Positions 34,856 through 43,623 of a DNA stretch of 64,000 nt are shown one piece after another. The translations under genes were made by a program, and so were the position numbers. The notes under the pieces were generated by a model, which ran no database searches, was not told the DNA's origin, and saw nothing but the letters and a program-made list of their open reading frames with translations. Source of the stretch: Paraburkholderia bannensis. Its GTDB lineage: Bacteria; Pseudomonadota; Gammaproteobacteria; Burkholderiales; Burkholderiaceae. Position 1 is the stretch's first letter, and each line of letters opens with the position of its first letter. The stretch lies in contig NZ_JACHBW010000005.1 of NCBI RefSeq assembly GCF_014200455.1, positions 294,438-358,437 of the forward strand. The letters run 5' to 3'.

Positions 34856-35842
34856 ATGAAAGCCATCACCTTCAACGAATTCGGCGATGCCGATGTTCTC
34901 AAGCTCGCCGACGCTCCCAACCCGGAACTGCGCCCCGACGACCTGCTTGTCCGTGTATACGCAGCAGGCGTGAACCGTGCTGACCTCACGCATCGACGTG
35001 GCGGTTACGGCCGGCCGAATTTCGGCGACTCGACCATCATGGGACTGGAAATCGCGGGTGAAGTGCTGGAAGTCGGCGCCTCGGTAGAAGGCTATAAGGT
35101 TGGCGACCGCGTGATGGGTGTGGTTGGCGGCGGCGCATACGCCGAACTTGCACGCATCGACTGGCGTATGGCGATGCCGATTCCGGCGCAGCTCGATTAC
35201 GTGCACGCGGCGGCCATCCCCGAAGTGTTCGTCACGGCGCACGAAGCGATGATGCATCTCGGACGCCTCAAGCAAGGAGATTCCGTGCTCATTCACGCGG
35301 CGGCGGGCGGCGTGGGTTCTGCTGCGGTCCAGCTCGCATACGCGACTGGCGCGACCGTGTTTGCAACCGCAGAGGGATCGAAGCTCGAACGCGTGGTTCA
35401 ACTCGGCGCGGACCATGCTATCGACTACCGAACGCAGGATTTTGCAGCGCTCGTGGCACAGAAGACAGATGGGCGGGGCGTGGATGTTGTGATTGATTTC
35501 GTCGGGGAACCGTATTTCGCGCGCAATGTCGCTTCGCTCGCGCATGGAGGACGGCTTGTGCAGGTCGGGATACTCGGCGGCGGTGGGCAGGTGAGTGTCG
35601 ACCTGGAGACCATTCTGTATCGCCACATCCAGATTATCGGCACGGTCATGAAGTCGCGTGCACAGGCTGAAAAGCACGCCATGGTGCGACGGTTCCGCGA
35701 GCAATGGCTCAACCGGTTCACTGGCGGCCGGCGTCTCGAACCTGTTGTAGACAGCACGTTTCCTCTGGCACGCGCCGCTGATGCGCATCGGCGAATGGAA
35801 TCGGCGGGGAATGTGGGGAAAATCATCCTGACGACAAGTTGA
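34856..35842 (+). CDS. NAD(P)H-quinone oxidoreductase (zinc-independent MDR, PIG3-like)
   Basis: A 328-residue medium-chain dehydrogenase/reductase. It has the quinone-oxidoreductase N-terminus MKAITFNEFGDADVLKLAD, AAGVNRADLTHRRGGY, the nucleotide motif HAAAGGVGSAAVQLAYATGA and VVIDFVGEPYFARNV. The structural and catalytic zinc Cys residues of alcohol dehydrogenases are absent, and the RxGxY and ILGGGGQVSVDL features resemble the PIG3/TP53I3 branch, which reduces quinones or enones with NADPH. Start chosen at the ATG just after the CMD gene. Third gene of the LysR-controlled unit. Confidence 0.9.
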   Translation: MKAITFNEFGDADVLKLADAPNPELRPDDLLVRVYAAGVNRADLTHRRGGYGRPNFGDSTIMGLEIAGEVLEVGASVEGYKVGDRVMGVVGGGAYAELARIDWRMAMPIPAQLDYVHAAAIPEVFVTAHEAMMHLGRLKQGDSVLIHAAAGGVGSAAVQLAYATGATVFATAEGSKLERVVQLGADHAIDYRTQDFAALVAQKTDGRGVDVVIDFVGEPYFARNVASLAHGGRLVQVGILGGGGQVSVDLETILYRHIQIIGTVMKSRAQAEKHAMVRRFREQWLNRFTGGRRLEPVVDSTFPLARAADAHRRMESAGNVGKIILTTS

Positions 35843-36357
35843 GTTCCGGCGGCAGGCTGCGGGATTCGCTCCGACCTGGATGGCTGAATTCAGGTGAGCA
35901 CAGAACGAGACCGCAGACGCCACGCATACGCACGCACAAGAAATTCGATTGCCAGACCAAATAACCCAATGTACGTGCCATGGCTACCGGCTCCCAAAAA
36001 CGTGTACTCATTGTGCTGCGTTGTCCACTAAAGGAGGGTGAGGCAGAGCCCTCCAGTAAACAGAGGGAGCTCAGTGCGCCGCAGTCTGAACAATGCGATC
36101 GCTCCACCCGATTGCAATGCGATCGTCAGCCCGAGGAGTGTCCAGAACAGCGGCGGCATTGAATCGATGGCTGTGCGTGCCTGCACAGAATGTGACGCCG
36201 AGCGCCAAAGAGGAGCAGGCCACCGGCGGCAGGCACGACGGTTAACTCAACGGTCGATTGAGCGACCGATGACATGACGCAAACACCTGTTCAGTGACCG
36301 TAACGCGCCAGCGTAGACCGGCCGTCATGCTTTCCCACTACCCCCGGCTGCGGAGCC
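35843..36357. other. intergenic, with a possible small membrane-protein remnant
   Basis: About 510 bases follow the quinone oxidoreductase. On the minus strand, 36028-36159 encodes 43 residues starting MPPLFWTLLGLTIALQSGGA and continuing IALFRLRRTELPLF. This reads like one helix plus loop of a small membrane protein, and hydrophobic pieces in neighbouring frames upstream suggest a frameshifted remnant. I cannot name a family. Nothing else is evident. Confidence 0.3.
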
Positions 36358-36399
36358 ATGCTTCGTAGGCATGCGGGTGAGCCTGGAAAGTCTTTTTCC
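36358..36399 (+). promoter_or_regulatory. composite LysR-type operator/promoter, copy 1
   Basis: The dyad ATGCTT-CGT-AGGCAT (36358-36372) is followed, 29 bases from its first base, by AAAGTCTTTTTCC (36387-36399). Two further copies with the same spacing occur at 39222 and 42614, each also upstream of an SDR gene. The dyad has T-N11-A form, and a -10-like element lies about 17 bases after GTCTTT. This copy would drive the SDR at 36597, leaving a leader of roughly 170 bases. Confidence 0.65.
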
Positions 36400-36596
36400 G
36401 TTGCGAGCTGAAACGCTACTCTGCATCCACGAGTTAGAGCATTTCACACGAGCCGGACGACGTCGCCGTCGCCGCCGCGTAACTCGCGTCCAGTGACGGC
36501 AACTGCATATCAAGCAACAGATATTGCGCGCTCCCCTGGAATCGAAGCTCTCGCTGCGTTGCGTTTGACCTTAACTTAACTGACTGGAGCCGCGAA

Positions 36597-37343
36597 ATGA
36601 ACCAACCCGTCGTCCTGATCACCGGCGCCCTCACGGGCATTGGCCGTGCAACCGCTTTTGCATTCGCCCGCGTGGGCGCACGCCTGGTCGTGTCGGGCCG
36701 CCGTGCCGCGGAAGGTTCGGCGCTGGAGGCCGAATTGCGCGAAGCCGGCGCACAAGCTTTCTTCGTGCAGGCTGACGTACGCCGCGACGAAGACGTGCGT
36801 CACCTCGTCGACGAAACCGTTGCCCGCTTCGGCCGGCTCGACGTTGCAGTCAACAACGCTGGCACGGAAGGTAAGCCGGGACCTGTAGTCGATCAGACTG
36901 CCGAAAGCTACGCGGATACCTTCGACACCAACGTGCTCGGCACCTTGCTGAGTCTCAAGCATGAACTGCGCGTGATGACCGCACAGCAAGCTGGCAGCAT
37001 CATCAACATCTCCTCGACCTATGGTCATGAAGGTGCGGCCTTCGCTTCGGTGTATGCGGGCAGCAAGCATGCTGTGGAAGGGATCACGAAATCGGCTGCG
37101 CTTGAGGCCGCGTCGGCGCGAGTTCGCGTCAACGCCGTGGCTCCCGGCCCCACCGACACAGGCATGTTGGACCGTTTCACCGGCACGCCGGAGAACAAGG
37201 CGTCGCTTGCGGCAACGGTTCCGCTCGCACGAATCGGCAGGCCCGACGACATCGCGGCGGCGGTGCTCTACCTGGCCAATGACGGGGCTGCGTTTGTTAC
37301 GGGGCAGATCCTCACCGTCGATGGCGGCAAGACAGCGGGTTGA
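36597..37343 (+). CDS. SDR family NAD(P)-dependent oxidoreductase
   Basis: A 248-residue classical SDR: LITGALTGIGRATAFAFARV (cofactor motif), VNNAGTEGKPGP (NNAG), SIINISSTYGHEG (catalytic Ser) and YAGSKHAVEG (Tyr-x3-Lys), with the usual C-terminal GQILTVDGGKTAG. The Arg-Arg after the second strand (VVSGRRAAEG) favours NADP. It is the first gene after the copy 1 promoter and is followed in the same direction by a GST-like gene. Substrate unknown. Confidence 0.9.
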   Translation: MNQPVVLITGALTGIGRATAFAFARVGARLVVSGRRAAEGSALEAELREAGAQAFFVQADVRRDEDVRHLVDETVARFGRLDVAVNNAGTEGKPGPVVDQTAESYADTFDTNVLGTLLSLKHELRVMTAQQAGSIINISSTYGHEGAAFASVYAGSKHAVEGITKSAALEAASARVRVNAVAPGPTDTGMLDRFTGTPENKASLAATVPLARIGRPDDIAAAVLYLANDGAAFVTGQILTVDGGKTAG

Positions 37344-37420
37344 GCTTTCAACGCGTATTCAGGCTTCCTGCGGAATCGGCGAAGCCGGATATGAACGACA
37401 CTATCTGGATAGAACCAACG

Positions 37421-38068
37421 ATGAACACCGATCTCACCTTATTCGAATCAAAGGCTTCCCCGAACTCGCGCCGGGTTCGCATCTTTCTCGCCGAGAAGGG
37501 CATCGAAATTCCTGCCAAAACGGTGGACCTCGGCGCCAAAGAGCAATTCTCCGATGCCTACGTTGCGATCAACTCTCGCCGCCAGGTCCCCACGCTGGTG
37601 CTGCGAGACGGCACAGCGATTGGCGAAGTCCCGGCAATCTGGCGTTACATCGAGGAGGCCTACCCCGAGAGGCCCGCATTGCTAGGCACGACGCCAACTA
37701 CGAAGGCGCTCGTAACGATGTGGGAACGGCGTGCCGAGCTCGACGGATTCTCGGCGGTGATGGAGGGCGTCAGGAACGCGGTTGCCGGGCTGAAAGGTCG
37801 GGCGCTGTCGGGCCCGCATGCGTACGAGCAGATCCCCGAAATCGTCGAGCGCAGCAAGCTGCGCGTCGAGCACTTCTTTGCCGATTTCAATGACCGCCTC
37901 AAGACCGTGCCATTCGTCGCCGGCGACGCGTTCTCGGTGGCTGACATTACCACGCTGGTAGCGATCGACTTCGCGGCGGGCGGCTTGAAGTTGAGCATTC
38001 CCACGGGCTTCGACGCACTGCAGGCGTGGTACGACAAAGTCAACGCACGTCCGTCGTCGAAGGCATGA
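37421..38068 (+). CDS. glutathione S-transferase family protein
   Basis: A 215-residue GST: thioredoxin-like N-terminal domain LTLFESKASPNSRRVRIFLA with the catalytic-position SPNSRR (Ser) motif, QVPTLVLRDGTAIGE with the cis-Pro and the glutathione-binding E-(V/S) region, then a helical C-terminal domain with FVAGDAFSVADITTLVA (the N-capping box and hydrophobic staple). Starts at 37391 (ATG) and further upstream are open, but the ATG at 37421 gives the family N-terminus. It follows the SDR by 77 bases and is probably co-transcribed. Confidence 0.87.
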   Translation: MNTDLTLFESKASPNSRRVRIFLAEKGIEIPAKTVDLGAKEQFSDAYVAINSRRQVPTLVLRDGTAIGEVPAIWRYIEEAYPERPALLGTTPTTKALVTMWERRAELDGFSAVMEGVRNAVAGLKGRALSGPHAYEQIPEIVERSKLRVEHFFADFNDRLKTVPFVAGDAFSVADITTLVAIDFAAGGLKLSIPTGFDALQAWYDKVNARPSSKA

Positions 38069-38320
38069 CGAGCCGGCCATCCGAAGAGCATCGGTCAAGA
38101 TCGATTCGGCCGCCTCGGCGAGCGCTGGATGTAGGGCGAAAGCGACACATGGAAGCGCTTCGATCCCATCTTCGTCATCGCCGGGGAGATCGTCCGGGCG
38201 ATCATCGACAAGAATCAGCTTCTTTCAGCGCGTTTCAGCACGCTTCAGCACGTTTAACGCGTGCAGGAACGCTTCCCGCGCAAGCCGCAGGTTTTGGCGT
38301 GCAGCCTGCCGTCGTCCACC

Positions 38321-39202
38321 TTACTGCTTGATCTGGTCGATGCGCGACAGAAACGTCGACAGGATCGCTGAACGGTTGTTCCGGTTATAGCCGACCACAA
38401 GCTCGATCCTTGGCGGTTCGCCCTTGAGCGGTCGGCTTGTTACCGACCAGGGCAGCAGTTTCTCGGCATAGGCGGGCAGTAGTGCTACGCCTCTCGTCGA
38501 GGCGATCAGCGACATCGCCATCGTCAGGTTGTGCACGCGATGCGCGGGCTCGATCGCGAGACCGTGTGTCGACAGATAGTTTTCGATCGCGCCGCGCATG
38601 GGACCGGCGACGTCCGAGCCGCTGATGAATAATTCACCCGCCAGTTCGTGCACGTCGATCTCATCGAAGGCTGCAAGGCGATGGTCGCTTGGCATCAGCA
38701 CGACGAACGGCTCGCGTGCGACCGTCACGTAATCGAGGTCGGCTCGGTTGGCTTCGGCGCGCATGAAGGCGATGTCCAGCCGTCCCGTCGACAATCCCTC
38801 TGCGAGTTCAGGGGAGTGCTCGCTCGATACCGTCATTTCGATGCTCTGCAGATCGCCCGCGAGCACGCGAGTCGCTTCGGCGAGCCAGGTCACTTCCTGT
38901 CCGCTCAGAAAGCCAACGGCAAACGTCGGCTTGGACGGTCGCGCCGCGCGCCGCGCCGCCTCGCACGCCGCATCGACTTGTGCAAGGGCGAGGCGCGTAT
39001 GGTCCAGAAATGCCTTGCCGGCGTCGGTCAGGTCGATGCCACGCGCGCTACGCACGAACAGTTGCGCACCGACTTCGTATTCAAGGTCCCGGATCTGCCG
39101 GCTCAGAGACGGCTGGGAGGTGTAGAGCCGCCGTTCCGCCGCGACGCTCAGGCTGCCCTCTTCGGCCACCGCGACGAAATAACGAAGATGACGCAGTTCC
39201 AT
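38321..39202 (-). CDS. LysR family transcriptional regulator, probable master of a local SDR regulon
   Basis: A 293-residue LysR protein: MELRHLRYFVAVAEEGSLSV, RRLYTSQPSLSRQIRDLEYE, VGAQLFVRSARGIDLTDAG. The ELRHLRYF start is typical of the HcaR/CatR/BenM branch. AAGGAA eight bases upstream supports the ATG at 39202 over the in-frame ATG at 39223. Between it and the divergent SDR gene at 39353 lies copy 2 of a composite site also found at 36358 and 42614, so this protein is the best candidate to control three transcription units here, including two MFS exporters. Confidence 0.9.
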   Translation of the reverse strand: MELRHLRYFVAVAEEGSLSVAAERRLYTSQPSLSRQIRDLEYEVGAQLFVRSARGIDLTDAGKAFLDHTRLALAQVDAACEAARRAARPSKPTFAVGFLSGQEVTWLAEATRVLAGDLQSIEMTVSSEHSPELAEGLSTGRLDIAFMRAEANRADLDYVTVAREPFVVLMPSDHRLAAFDEIDVHELAGELFISGSDVAGPMRGAIENYLSTHGLAIEPAHRVHNLTMAMSLIASTRGVALLPAYAEKLLPWSVTSRPLKGEPPRIELVVGYNRNNRSAILSTFLSRIDQIKQ

Positions 39203-39221
39203 GGACGCGTTCCTTTTAGTC

Positions 39222-39262
39222 ATGCCTGACAGGTATGGGGATCAGCTTACAAAGTCTTTTTC
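39222..39262 (+). promoter_or_regulatory. composite LysR-type operator/promoter, copy 2
   Basis: The dyad ATGCCT-GAC-AGGTAT (39222-39236) is followed 29 bases from its first base by AAAGTCTTTTTC (39251-39262). It lies between the divergent LysR gene (start 39202) and the SDR gene at 39353. Including the flanking C and G, the dyad is the exact reverse complement of the 17-base sequence at copy 3. A -10-like GACTAT lies at 39278-39283. Confidence 0.7.
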
Positions 39263-39352
39263 GCGCGGACAATTGGCGACTATCGTTCGATCACATCAGC
39301 CGGACGAAACCCTCCCTGGCCTCAACGTCAGATATCCGCTGGAAGGACGATC

Positions 39353-40099
39353 ATGAACACCCTGACTGGAAAGACCGCGCTCGTCACCGGCGCTTCCCGT
39401 GGCATCGGGCGCGCCACTGCACTTGCGCTCGCTCAGGCTGGCGCTCAGATCATCGTTCACTATGGCCGCGGTGCGTCTGAGGCCAAGGCCGTCGTCGCCG
39501 AAATCACTGCGGCGGGCAGCCGTGCCCGATGCCTTCAGGCCGATCTGGCCGAATCCGATGGGCCTCATCGTCTTGCGCGCCATGTCCGGGCAATCGTCGG
39601 CGAACGGCTCGACATCCTCGTTGCCAACGCGGGCATCGCAAAGGCCGCCACGCTTGAGGAAACAGGCATCGAGGATTTCGATGAGCTGTTCGCAGTCAAC
39701 GTGCGCGCTCCGTATTTTCTCGTTCAGCAATTGCTGCCGATCATGTGCAAGGGCAGCAGCGTGACGCTGCTTTCGTCGCTCGCGGCACACGTAGCCATCG
39801 GTGAGCTGTCGGCCTACTCCGCGACGAAAGGTGCCGTCGATACGCTCGTACGCCATTTGGCAGCTGACCTCGGACCGCGCGGCATCCGCGTGAACGCGGT
39901 CGCGCCCGGTGTGGTGAACACCGCCATGTCGAGCTTCATCCGCACCGATGAGGGCCGCCAGATGACGCTCAACCTGCAGGCCATCAAGCGGCTCGCCGAA
40001 CCGGACGACATCGCTGCTGCGATTACCTTTCTCGCCTCTGACCAGGCCAGATGGACAACTGGCGCGACGCTGCATGTGGACGGCGGCTCGAAGCTCTAG
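39353..40099 (+). CDS. SDR family oxidoreductase (FabG-like)
   Basis: A 248-residue classical SDR with TGASRGIGRATALALAQAGA, LVANAGIAKAATLEET (ANAG), LLSSLAAHVAIGELSAYSAT with YSATK, and TTGATLHVDGGSKL. It is a close paralogue of the SDR at 42857-43606: both share GERLDILVANAGI, LFAVNVRAPYFLVQ, GIRVNA(V/I)APGVV and the ARW(T/V)TG ending. Each is followed by an MFS gene and preceded by the same promoter type. It begins the unit driven from copy 2. Substrate unknown. Confidence 0.92.
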   Translation: MNTLTGKTALVTGASRGIGRATALALAQAGAQIIVHYGRGASEAKAVVAEITAAGSRARCLQADLAESDGPHRLARHVRAIVGERLDILVANAGIAKAATLEETGIEDFDELFAVNVRAPYFLVQQLLPIMCKGSSVTLLSSLAAHVAIGELSAYSATKGAVDTLVRHLAADLGPRGIRVNAVAPGVVNTAMSSFIRTDEGRQMTLNLQAIKRLAEPDDIAAAITFLASDQARWTTGATLHVDGGSKL

Positions 40100-40163
40100 G
40101 CGCGTTGAGCGCGCGACCGGCATATTTTGCAGTTCAATACGATTCACGCACCGGGATATATCC

Positions 40164-41369
40164 ATGATGCAAACGCAAACTACCTCAAAGCAGCTCCCGC
40201 GCCCCCGAAACTGGCTGGCAGTTCTTTCGGTCGCACTCAGCGCGACAGTGTTCTGCACAACTGAGTTTCTCCCCGTCGGGCTACTACGCTATATCAGCCA
40301 GGGATTGGGCGTTAGCGAAGGAACCGCCGGCATCATGATCACGGCGCCCGGGCTGCTGGCCGCGATCTCCGCGCCGCTTCTGACTGTAGCCGTCGGACGC
40401 TTCGACCGTCGGCGCGTGCTGCTGGGCCTGGGCCTGCTGCTCGTGATTTCGAATCTCACGGCCATGCTTGCGCCCAATTTCGCCACTCTCGTCGTGGCGC
40501 GCGCGCTGTTCGGTGTCGGCATCGGCGGATTCTGGGCGATCAGCGTGGGGCTCGGTGCCCGACTCGTCGAGGAGAAGTATGTCGGTCAGGCAACGTCGCT
40601 GATCTTTGCGGGCGTGTCGCTCGGCATGTTGATCGGCGGGCCGGCTGGGGCGCTGCTCGGCGAACTGGCGGGTTGGCGTGCCGCATTTGGCGCAGCGCTC
40701 GCGCTGTCCGTTGCGGCGCTGCTGGCCCAGTGGGTTTCGTTGCCGTCGCTGCATGTAGAACATCGTGTCGGTATGCGCGATCTGTTCGGCATCTTCGCTA
40801 CGCGGCCGGCTCGCATCGGGCTGATTGCGATGACGTTGGCCCTGTGCGGGCAGTTTGCGACCTATACGTATATCACCCCGTTCCTGGCGACGGTGTCGGG
40901 CTTTGGCGGCAAGGTGATCTCATTGCTGCTGCTTGGTTATACGTTCATCGGCCTGCTTGGCAATTTCGTCGGTGGTTCGTTCGCACAACGTAGCGTCAGG
41001 ACAACCCTGGTCGCAAGCATCCTGTTTATCGCATTGCCGCTCGCCATGCTTCCGGTACTGGGCACCAGTCGGCCGTGGGTACTGGTCGCGCTGGCCGCGT
41101 GGGGAGTCGCATATGGCGCGCTGCCGGTCGCACTGCAGATGTGGATGGCGCAGGCAACCCGCGACGTCCGCGAAGGCGGCATGGCGCTCTTCGTCGCCAA
41201 CTTCCAGATCTCGATTGCACTGGGCTCATTCATCGGCGGACGGATCGTCGACGGGTTCGGTCTCTTCAATGCAATGTACTTCGGCGTGGGACTCGCCGTG
41301 GTCTCGATGCTGACGCTCGCACTGACCGGCGGGCAGCCTCGAAGGATCGACGAGCCCGCGACCTCCTGA
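40164..41369 (+). CDS. MFS transporter, DHA1 family (AraJ/NepI/SotB-like exporter)
   Basis: A 401-residue, 12-helix transporter. SATVFCTTEFLPVGLLRYIS in helix 1 is the EF-x-PVGLL signature of the sugar/nucleoside-efflux branch of DHA1 proteins; VGRFDRRRVLLGLGLLLVIS is the loop 2-3 motif and ARALFGVGIGGFWAISVGLG is helix 4. These proteins export small metabolites or drugs with proton exchange. The ATG at 40164 lies 64 bases after the SDR stop; the longer open frame upstream is not hydrophobic. Second gene of the unit. Confidence 0.92.
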   Translation: MMQTQTTSKQLPRPRNWLAVLSVALSATVFCTTEFLPVGLLRYISQGLGVSEGTAGIMITAPGLLAAISAPLLTVAVGRFDRRRVLLGLGLLLVISNLTAMLAPNFATLVVARALFGVGIGGFWAISVGLGARLVEEKYVGQATSLIFAGVSLGMLIGGPAGALLGELAGWRAAFGAALALSVAALLAQWVSLPSLHVEHRVGMRDLFGIFATRPARIGLIAMTLALCGQFATYTYITPFLATVSGFGGKVISLLLLGYTFIGLLGNFVGGSFAQRSVRTTLVASILFIALPLAMLPVLGTSRPWVLVALAAWGVAYGALPVALQMWMAQATRDVREGGMALFVANFQISIALGSFIGGRIVDGFGLFNAMYFGVGLAVVSMLTLALTGGQPRRIDEPATS

Positions 41370-41434
41370 ACACAATCCGGCGGGCTGCGCACGTGCGGCC
41401 CGCGGCCCTGCGCTGTTCCGACAAGGAGTTGATC

Positions 41435-41845
41435 ATGTCTACCGCACATCCGCACGACAAACCCGTCAAGATTCCGGGCCCCGACCATCCGATCACCATC
41501 GAACGCCATCCGTCGAGGGTTGTCGTCAGGGCAGGTGACAAGGTGGTCGCCGATACCCGCGCGGCGCTGACGCTGCGCGAGGCACGCTACCCGGTTGTGA
41601 TCTACGTTCCGCGCGAAGACGTCGACATGGCGCTGCTTGAGCGCACCGACCATGCCACTTACTGCCCATACAAGGGCGACTGCGCCTACTTCTCGATCCC
41701 GTCCGCTGGCGAACGCGGGGTCAATGCTGTCTGGACATACGAGCAACCGTACGCAGCGGTTGCGCCAATCCGCGAGCATCTGGCTTTCTACCCCGACCGT
41801 GTCGATGCGATCGAGGAGCTGCCCGCAGACGCGATTTCCGCTTGA
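41435..41845 (+). CDS. DUF427 domain-containing protein
   Basis: A 136-residue protein with the DUF427 pattern: HPSRVVVRAGDKVVADTRAA, ALTLREARYPVVIYVPREDV, TYCPYKGDCAYFSI and VWTYEQPYAAVAPIREHLAF, ending FYPDRVD. The CPYKG(D/x)A-x-Y and FYPxRVD motifs are diagnostic for this small beta-rich family, whose function is unknown. AAGGAG lies ten bases before the ATG. It is 65 bases after the MFS gene and probably in the same unit. Confidence 0.9.
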   Translation: MSTAHPHDKPVKIPGPDHPITIERHPSRVVVRAGDKVVADTRAALTLREARYPVVIYVPREDVDMALLERTDHATYCPYKGDCAYFSIPSAGERGVNAVWTYEQPYAAVAPIREHLAFYPDRVDAIEELPADAISA

Positions 41846-41887
41846 TTCCGTTTCCTGCGCAGAATGCTACCCGGCCGGAGAAGCAAC

Positions 41888-42160
41888 ATGAGCGACTCAC
41901 CCGTCGTACCGATCAACGGCGCACTGTCCGCCATGCTGTCGGGCGTTGCGCTCAAACGCGCCGGAACGCCCGAGGAAATCGCCGAGGTCCAGCGCCTGGA
42001 GCATGGGGAAGTCGTTGACCCCGCAAGCGACGACTTCCGCGTCCACCGCATGTTCGAGGCGCCAGCCGGGCGCTACGAATGGCTTAACGGCATTCTGGCC
42101 GTCGGCCTGTGCCATCGCTTCGCCTACAGCCCCGCGTACAGCGTTTTTAAAGTGCTCTGA
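41888..42160 (+). CDS. small uncharacterised protein, possibly DUF3237-like C-terminal module
   Basis: 90 residues beginning MSDSPVVPINGALSAMLSGV. The second half (FRVHRMFEAPAGRYEWLNGI, LAVGLCHRFAYSPAYSVFKVL) resembles the C-terminal strand pattern of DUF3237 proteins (F-x-(T/A)-x4-Y-x-WLN-x3-AVG). DUF3237 proteins are usually about 150 residues, so this would be a short form or only a distant resemblance. The ATG at 41888 follows GGAGAAGCAAC. It lies between the DUF427 and NTF2-like genes, 42 and 18 bases away, so it belongs to the same unit. No function assigned. Confidence 0.7.
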   Translation: MSDSPVVPINGALSAMLSGVALKRAGTPEEIAEVQRLEHGEVVDPASDDFRVHRMFEAPAGRYEWLNGILAVGLCHRFAYSPAYSVFKVL

Positions 42161-42178
42161 TCCTCACTGGAGAACAAC

Positions 42179-42580
42179 ATGACCACGACCACCCCCGCAC
42201 AGAACAAGGCACTGCTCCTCGAAGCCTTCGATACGCTCTTCAACCAGCGCGACTACGCTGCCGCCGAGCGTTTCTGGTCGGATTCCTATATCCAGCACAG
42301 CGCGCACATCGCGCCTGGACGTAAAGGACTGTTCGACCTGATCCGTACCCTGCCTGCCACCTTGCGTTACGAGAACCAGCTCGTGGTGGCGGAAGGGGAT
42401 TACGTGATTGCGCATGGCCGGTTTTCCGGGAATGGCAGGCCAACCGCGTGGATTGCCGCCGATATCGTGCGTTTCGAGAATGGCAGGCTGGCCGAACACT
42501 GGGACGTGCTCCAGGACGAGGCCAGCGCGGAGCAATCGGTCAGCGGCCTGCCGATGTTCGGGGAGCGTTTTCCGTCCTGA
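42179..42580 (+). CDS. nuclear transport factor 2 / SnoaL-like family protein
   Basis: A 133-residue protein of the SnoaL-like polyketide-cyclase group: LLEAFDTLFNQRDYAAAERF, WSDSYIQHSAHIAPGRKGLF, YVIAHGRFSGNG, and FENGRLAEHWDVLQDEAS. The YIQHS and AEHWDVLQ motifs (a His-Asp pair) mark the family commonly annotated as SnoaL-like or ester cyclase. Many such proteins act as small cyclases, dehydratases or binding proteins. It ends the unit that starts at 39353, just before copy 3 of the regulatory site. Confidence 0.88.
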   Translation: MTTTTPAQNKALLLEAFDTLFNQRDYAAAERFWSDSYIQHSAHIAPGRKGLFDLIRTLPATLRYENQLVVAEGDYVIAHGRFSGNGRPTAWIAADIVRFENGRLAEHWDVLQDEASAEQSVSGLPMFGERFPS

Positions 42581-42613
42581 TTTTCGCAGGCAACCGGCAG
42601 CCCTGCGCGCGCC

Positions 42614-42655
42614 ATACCTGTCAGGCATGCCCGCGTGCCTGGAAAGTCTTTTTCC
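42614..42655 (+). promoter_or_regulatory. composite LysR-type operator/promoter, copy 3
   Basis: The dyad ATACCT-GTC-AGGCAT (42614-42628) is followed 29 bases from its first base by AAAGTCTTTTTCC (42643-42655), the same arrangement as at 36358 and 39222. The 14-base gap also ends in GCCTGG as in copy 1. A -10-like CATACAT lies at 42671. It precedes the SDR at 42857 by about 200 bases. Confidence 0.7.
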
Positions 42656-42856
42656 TCTTGCCAGCCCCCGCATACATTACCCATCAGCAGACAACGCACC
42701 ACGAGAATTCCAGGCGCGTGGCTGGCTTGCAAAGGCAGCAACCGATGCATCTCAAACGTATCGGAAACATCTGCTGAACTTGACTCTGAAAGAGTCGCAA
42801 TCACGAGCGGCCGGTTTTACACGCACATTTGATCCCAAATTCAACAGGAGTTAATC

Positions 42857-43606
42857 GTGACTACTAATCTTCAAGGTAAAACTGCCCTCGTCACGGGCGC
42901 ATCACGCGGCATCGGCCGCGCAATCGCTCTGGCTCTCGCAGCAGCAGGCGCGCGCGTGATAGTGCACTTCGGCAGCGACGAGAAGGCTGCGAATTTTGTC
43001 GTCGAGGCGATCCGTGCGTCGGGTGGTTCTGCCGACAAGGTCGCGGCAGACTTGAGCGCGCCGAACGGCCCTCACGAACTGGCCCGTCAGGTACGCGGGC
43101 TGATTGGCGAGCGTCTCGACATTCTCGTTGCGAATGCCGGCATCTCGAAGGCCTCGTCGATCGCAGAAACGACTGTAGAGGACTTCGACCGGTTGTTCGC
43201 CGTCAATGTGCGCGCCCCATACTTCCTCGTCCAGAAACTGCTGCCCGTGCTGGGCGAGGGCAGTAGCGTCGTCCTGCTGTCCTCACTTGCAGCCCGCGCT
43301 TCGGTTGGCAACCTGTCAGCCTATGCCGCGAGCAAGGGAGCAATCGATACCCTGGTCAAGCATTTCGCCGCAGCGCTCGGCGAGCGCGGCATTCGCGTGA
43401 ACGCCATCGCACCGGGCGTTGTTGAAACCGACATGTCGAACTTCGCCAAAACCGATACCGGGCGGGAATTCACCCTCGGCATGCAGGCCCTCAAGCGCGT
43501 GGCGCAACCCGACGACATCGCAGGCGCAGCCGTGTTCCTCGCATCCGATGCGGCACGCTGGGTGACGGGCGACACGCTGCGTGTCGATGGCGGCTCCAGG
43601 CTCTGA
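42857..43606 (+). CDS. SDR family oxidoreductase (FabG-like), paralogue of 39353-40099
   Basis: A 249-residue classical SDR: TGASRGIGRAIALALAAAGA, LVANAGISKASSIAET, LLSSLAARASVGNLSAYAAS with YAASK, and VTGDTLRVDGGSRL. Identity to the SDR at 39353 is high across the whole length (my estimate by eye is around 60%). GTG start at 42857 with CAGGAG eight bases upstream. It is followed by an MFS gene at 43624 and preceded by the copy 3 promoter, so the SDR-plus-exporter module occurs twice under one regulator. Confidence 0.92.
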   Translation: MTTNLQGKTALVTGASRGIGRAIALALAAAGARVIVHFGSDEKAANFVVEAIRASGGSADKVAADLSAPNGPHELARQVRGLIGERLDILVANAGISKASSIAETTVEDFDRLFAVNVRAPYFLVQKLLPVLGEGSSVVLLSSLAARASVGNLSAYAASKGAIDTLVKHFAAALGERGIRVNAIAPGVVETDMSNFAKTDTGREFTLGMQALKRVAQPDDIAGAAVFLASDAARWVTGDTLRVDGGSRL

Positions 43607-43623
43607 TACGAGGGGAGACGGCC

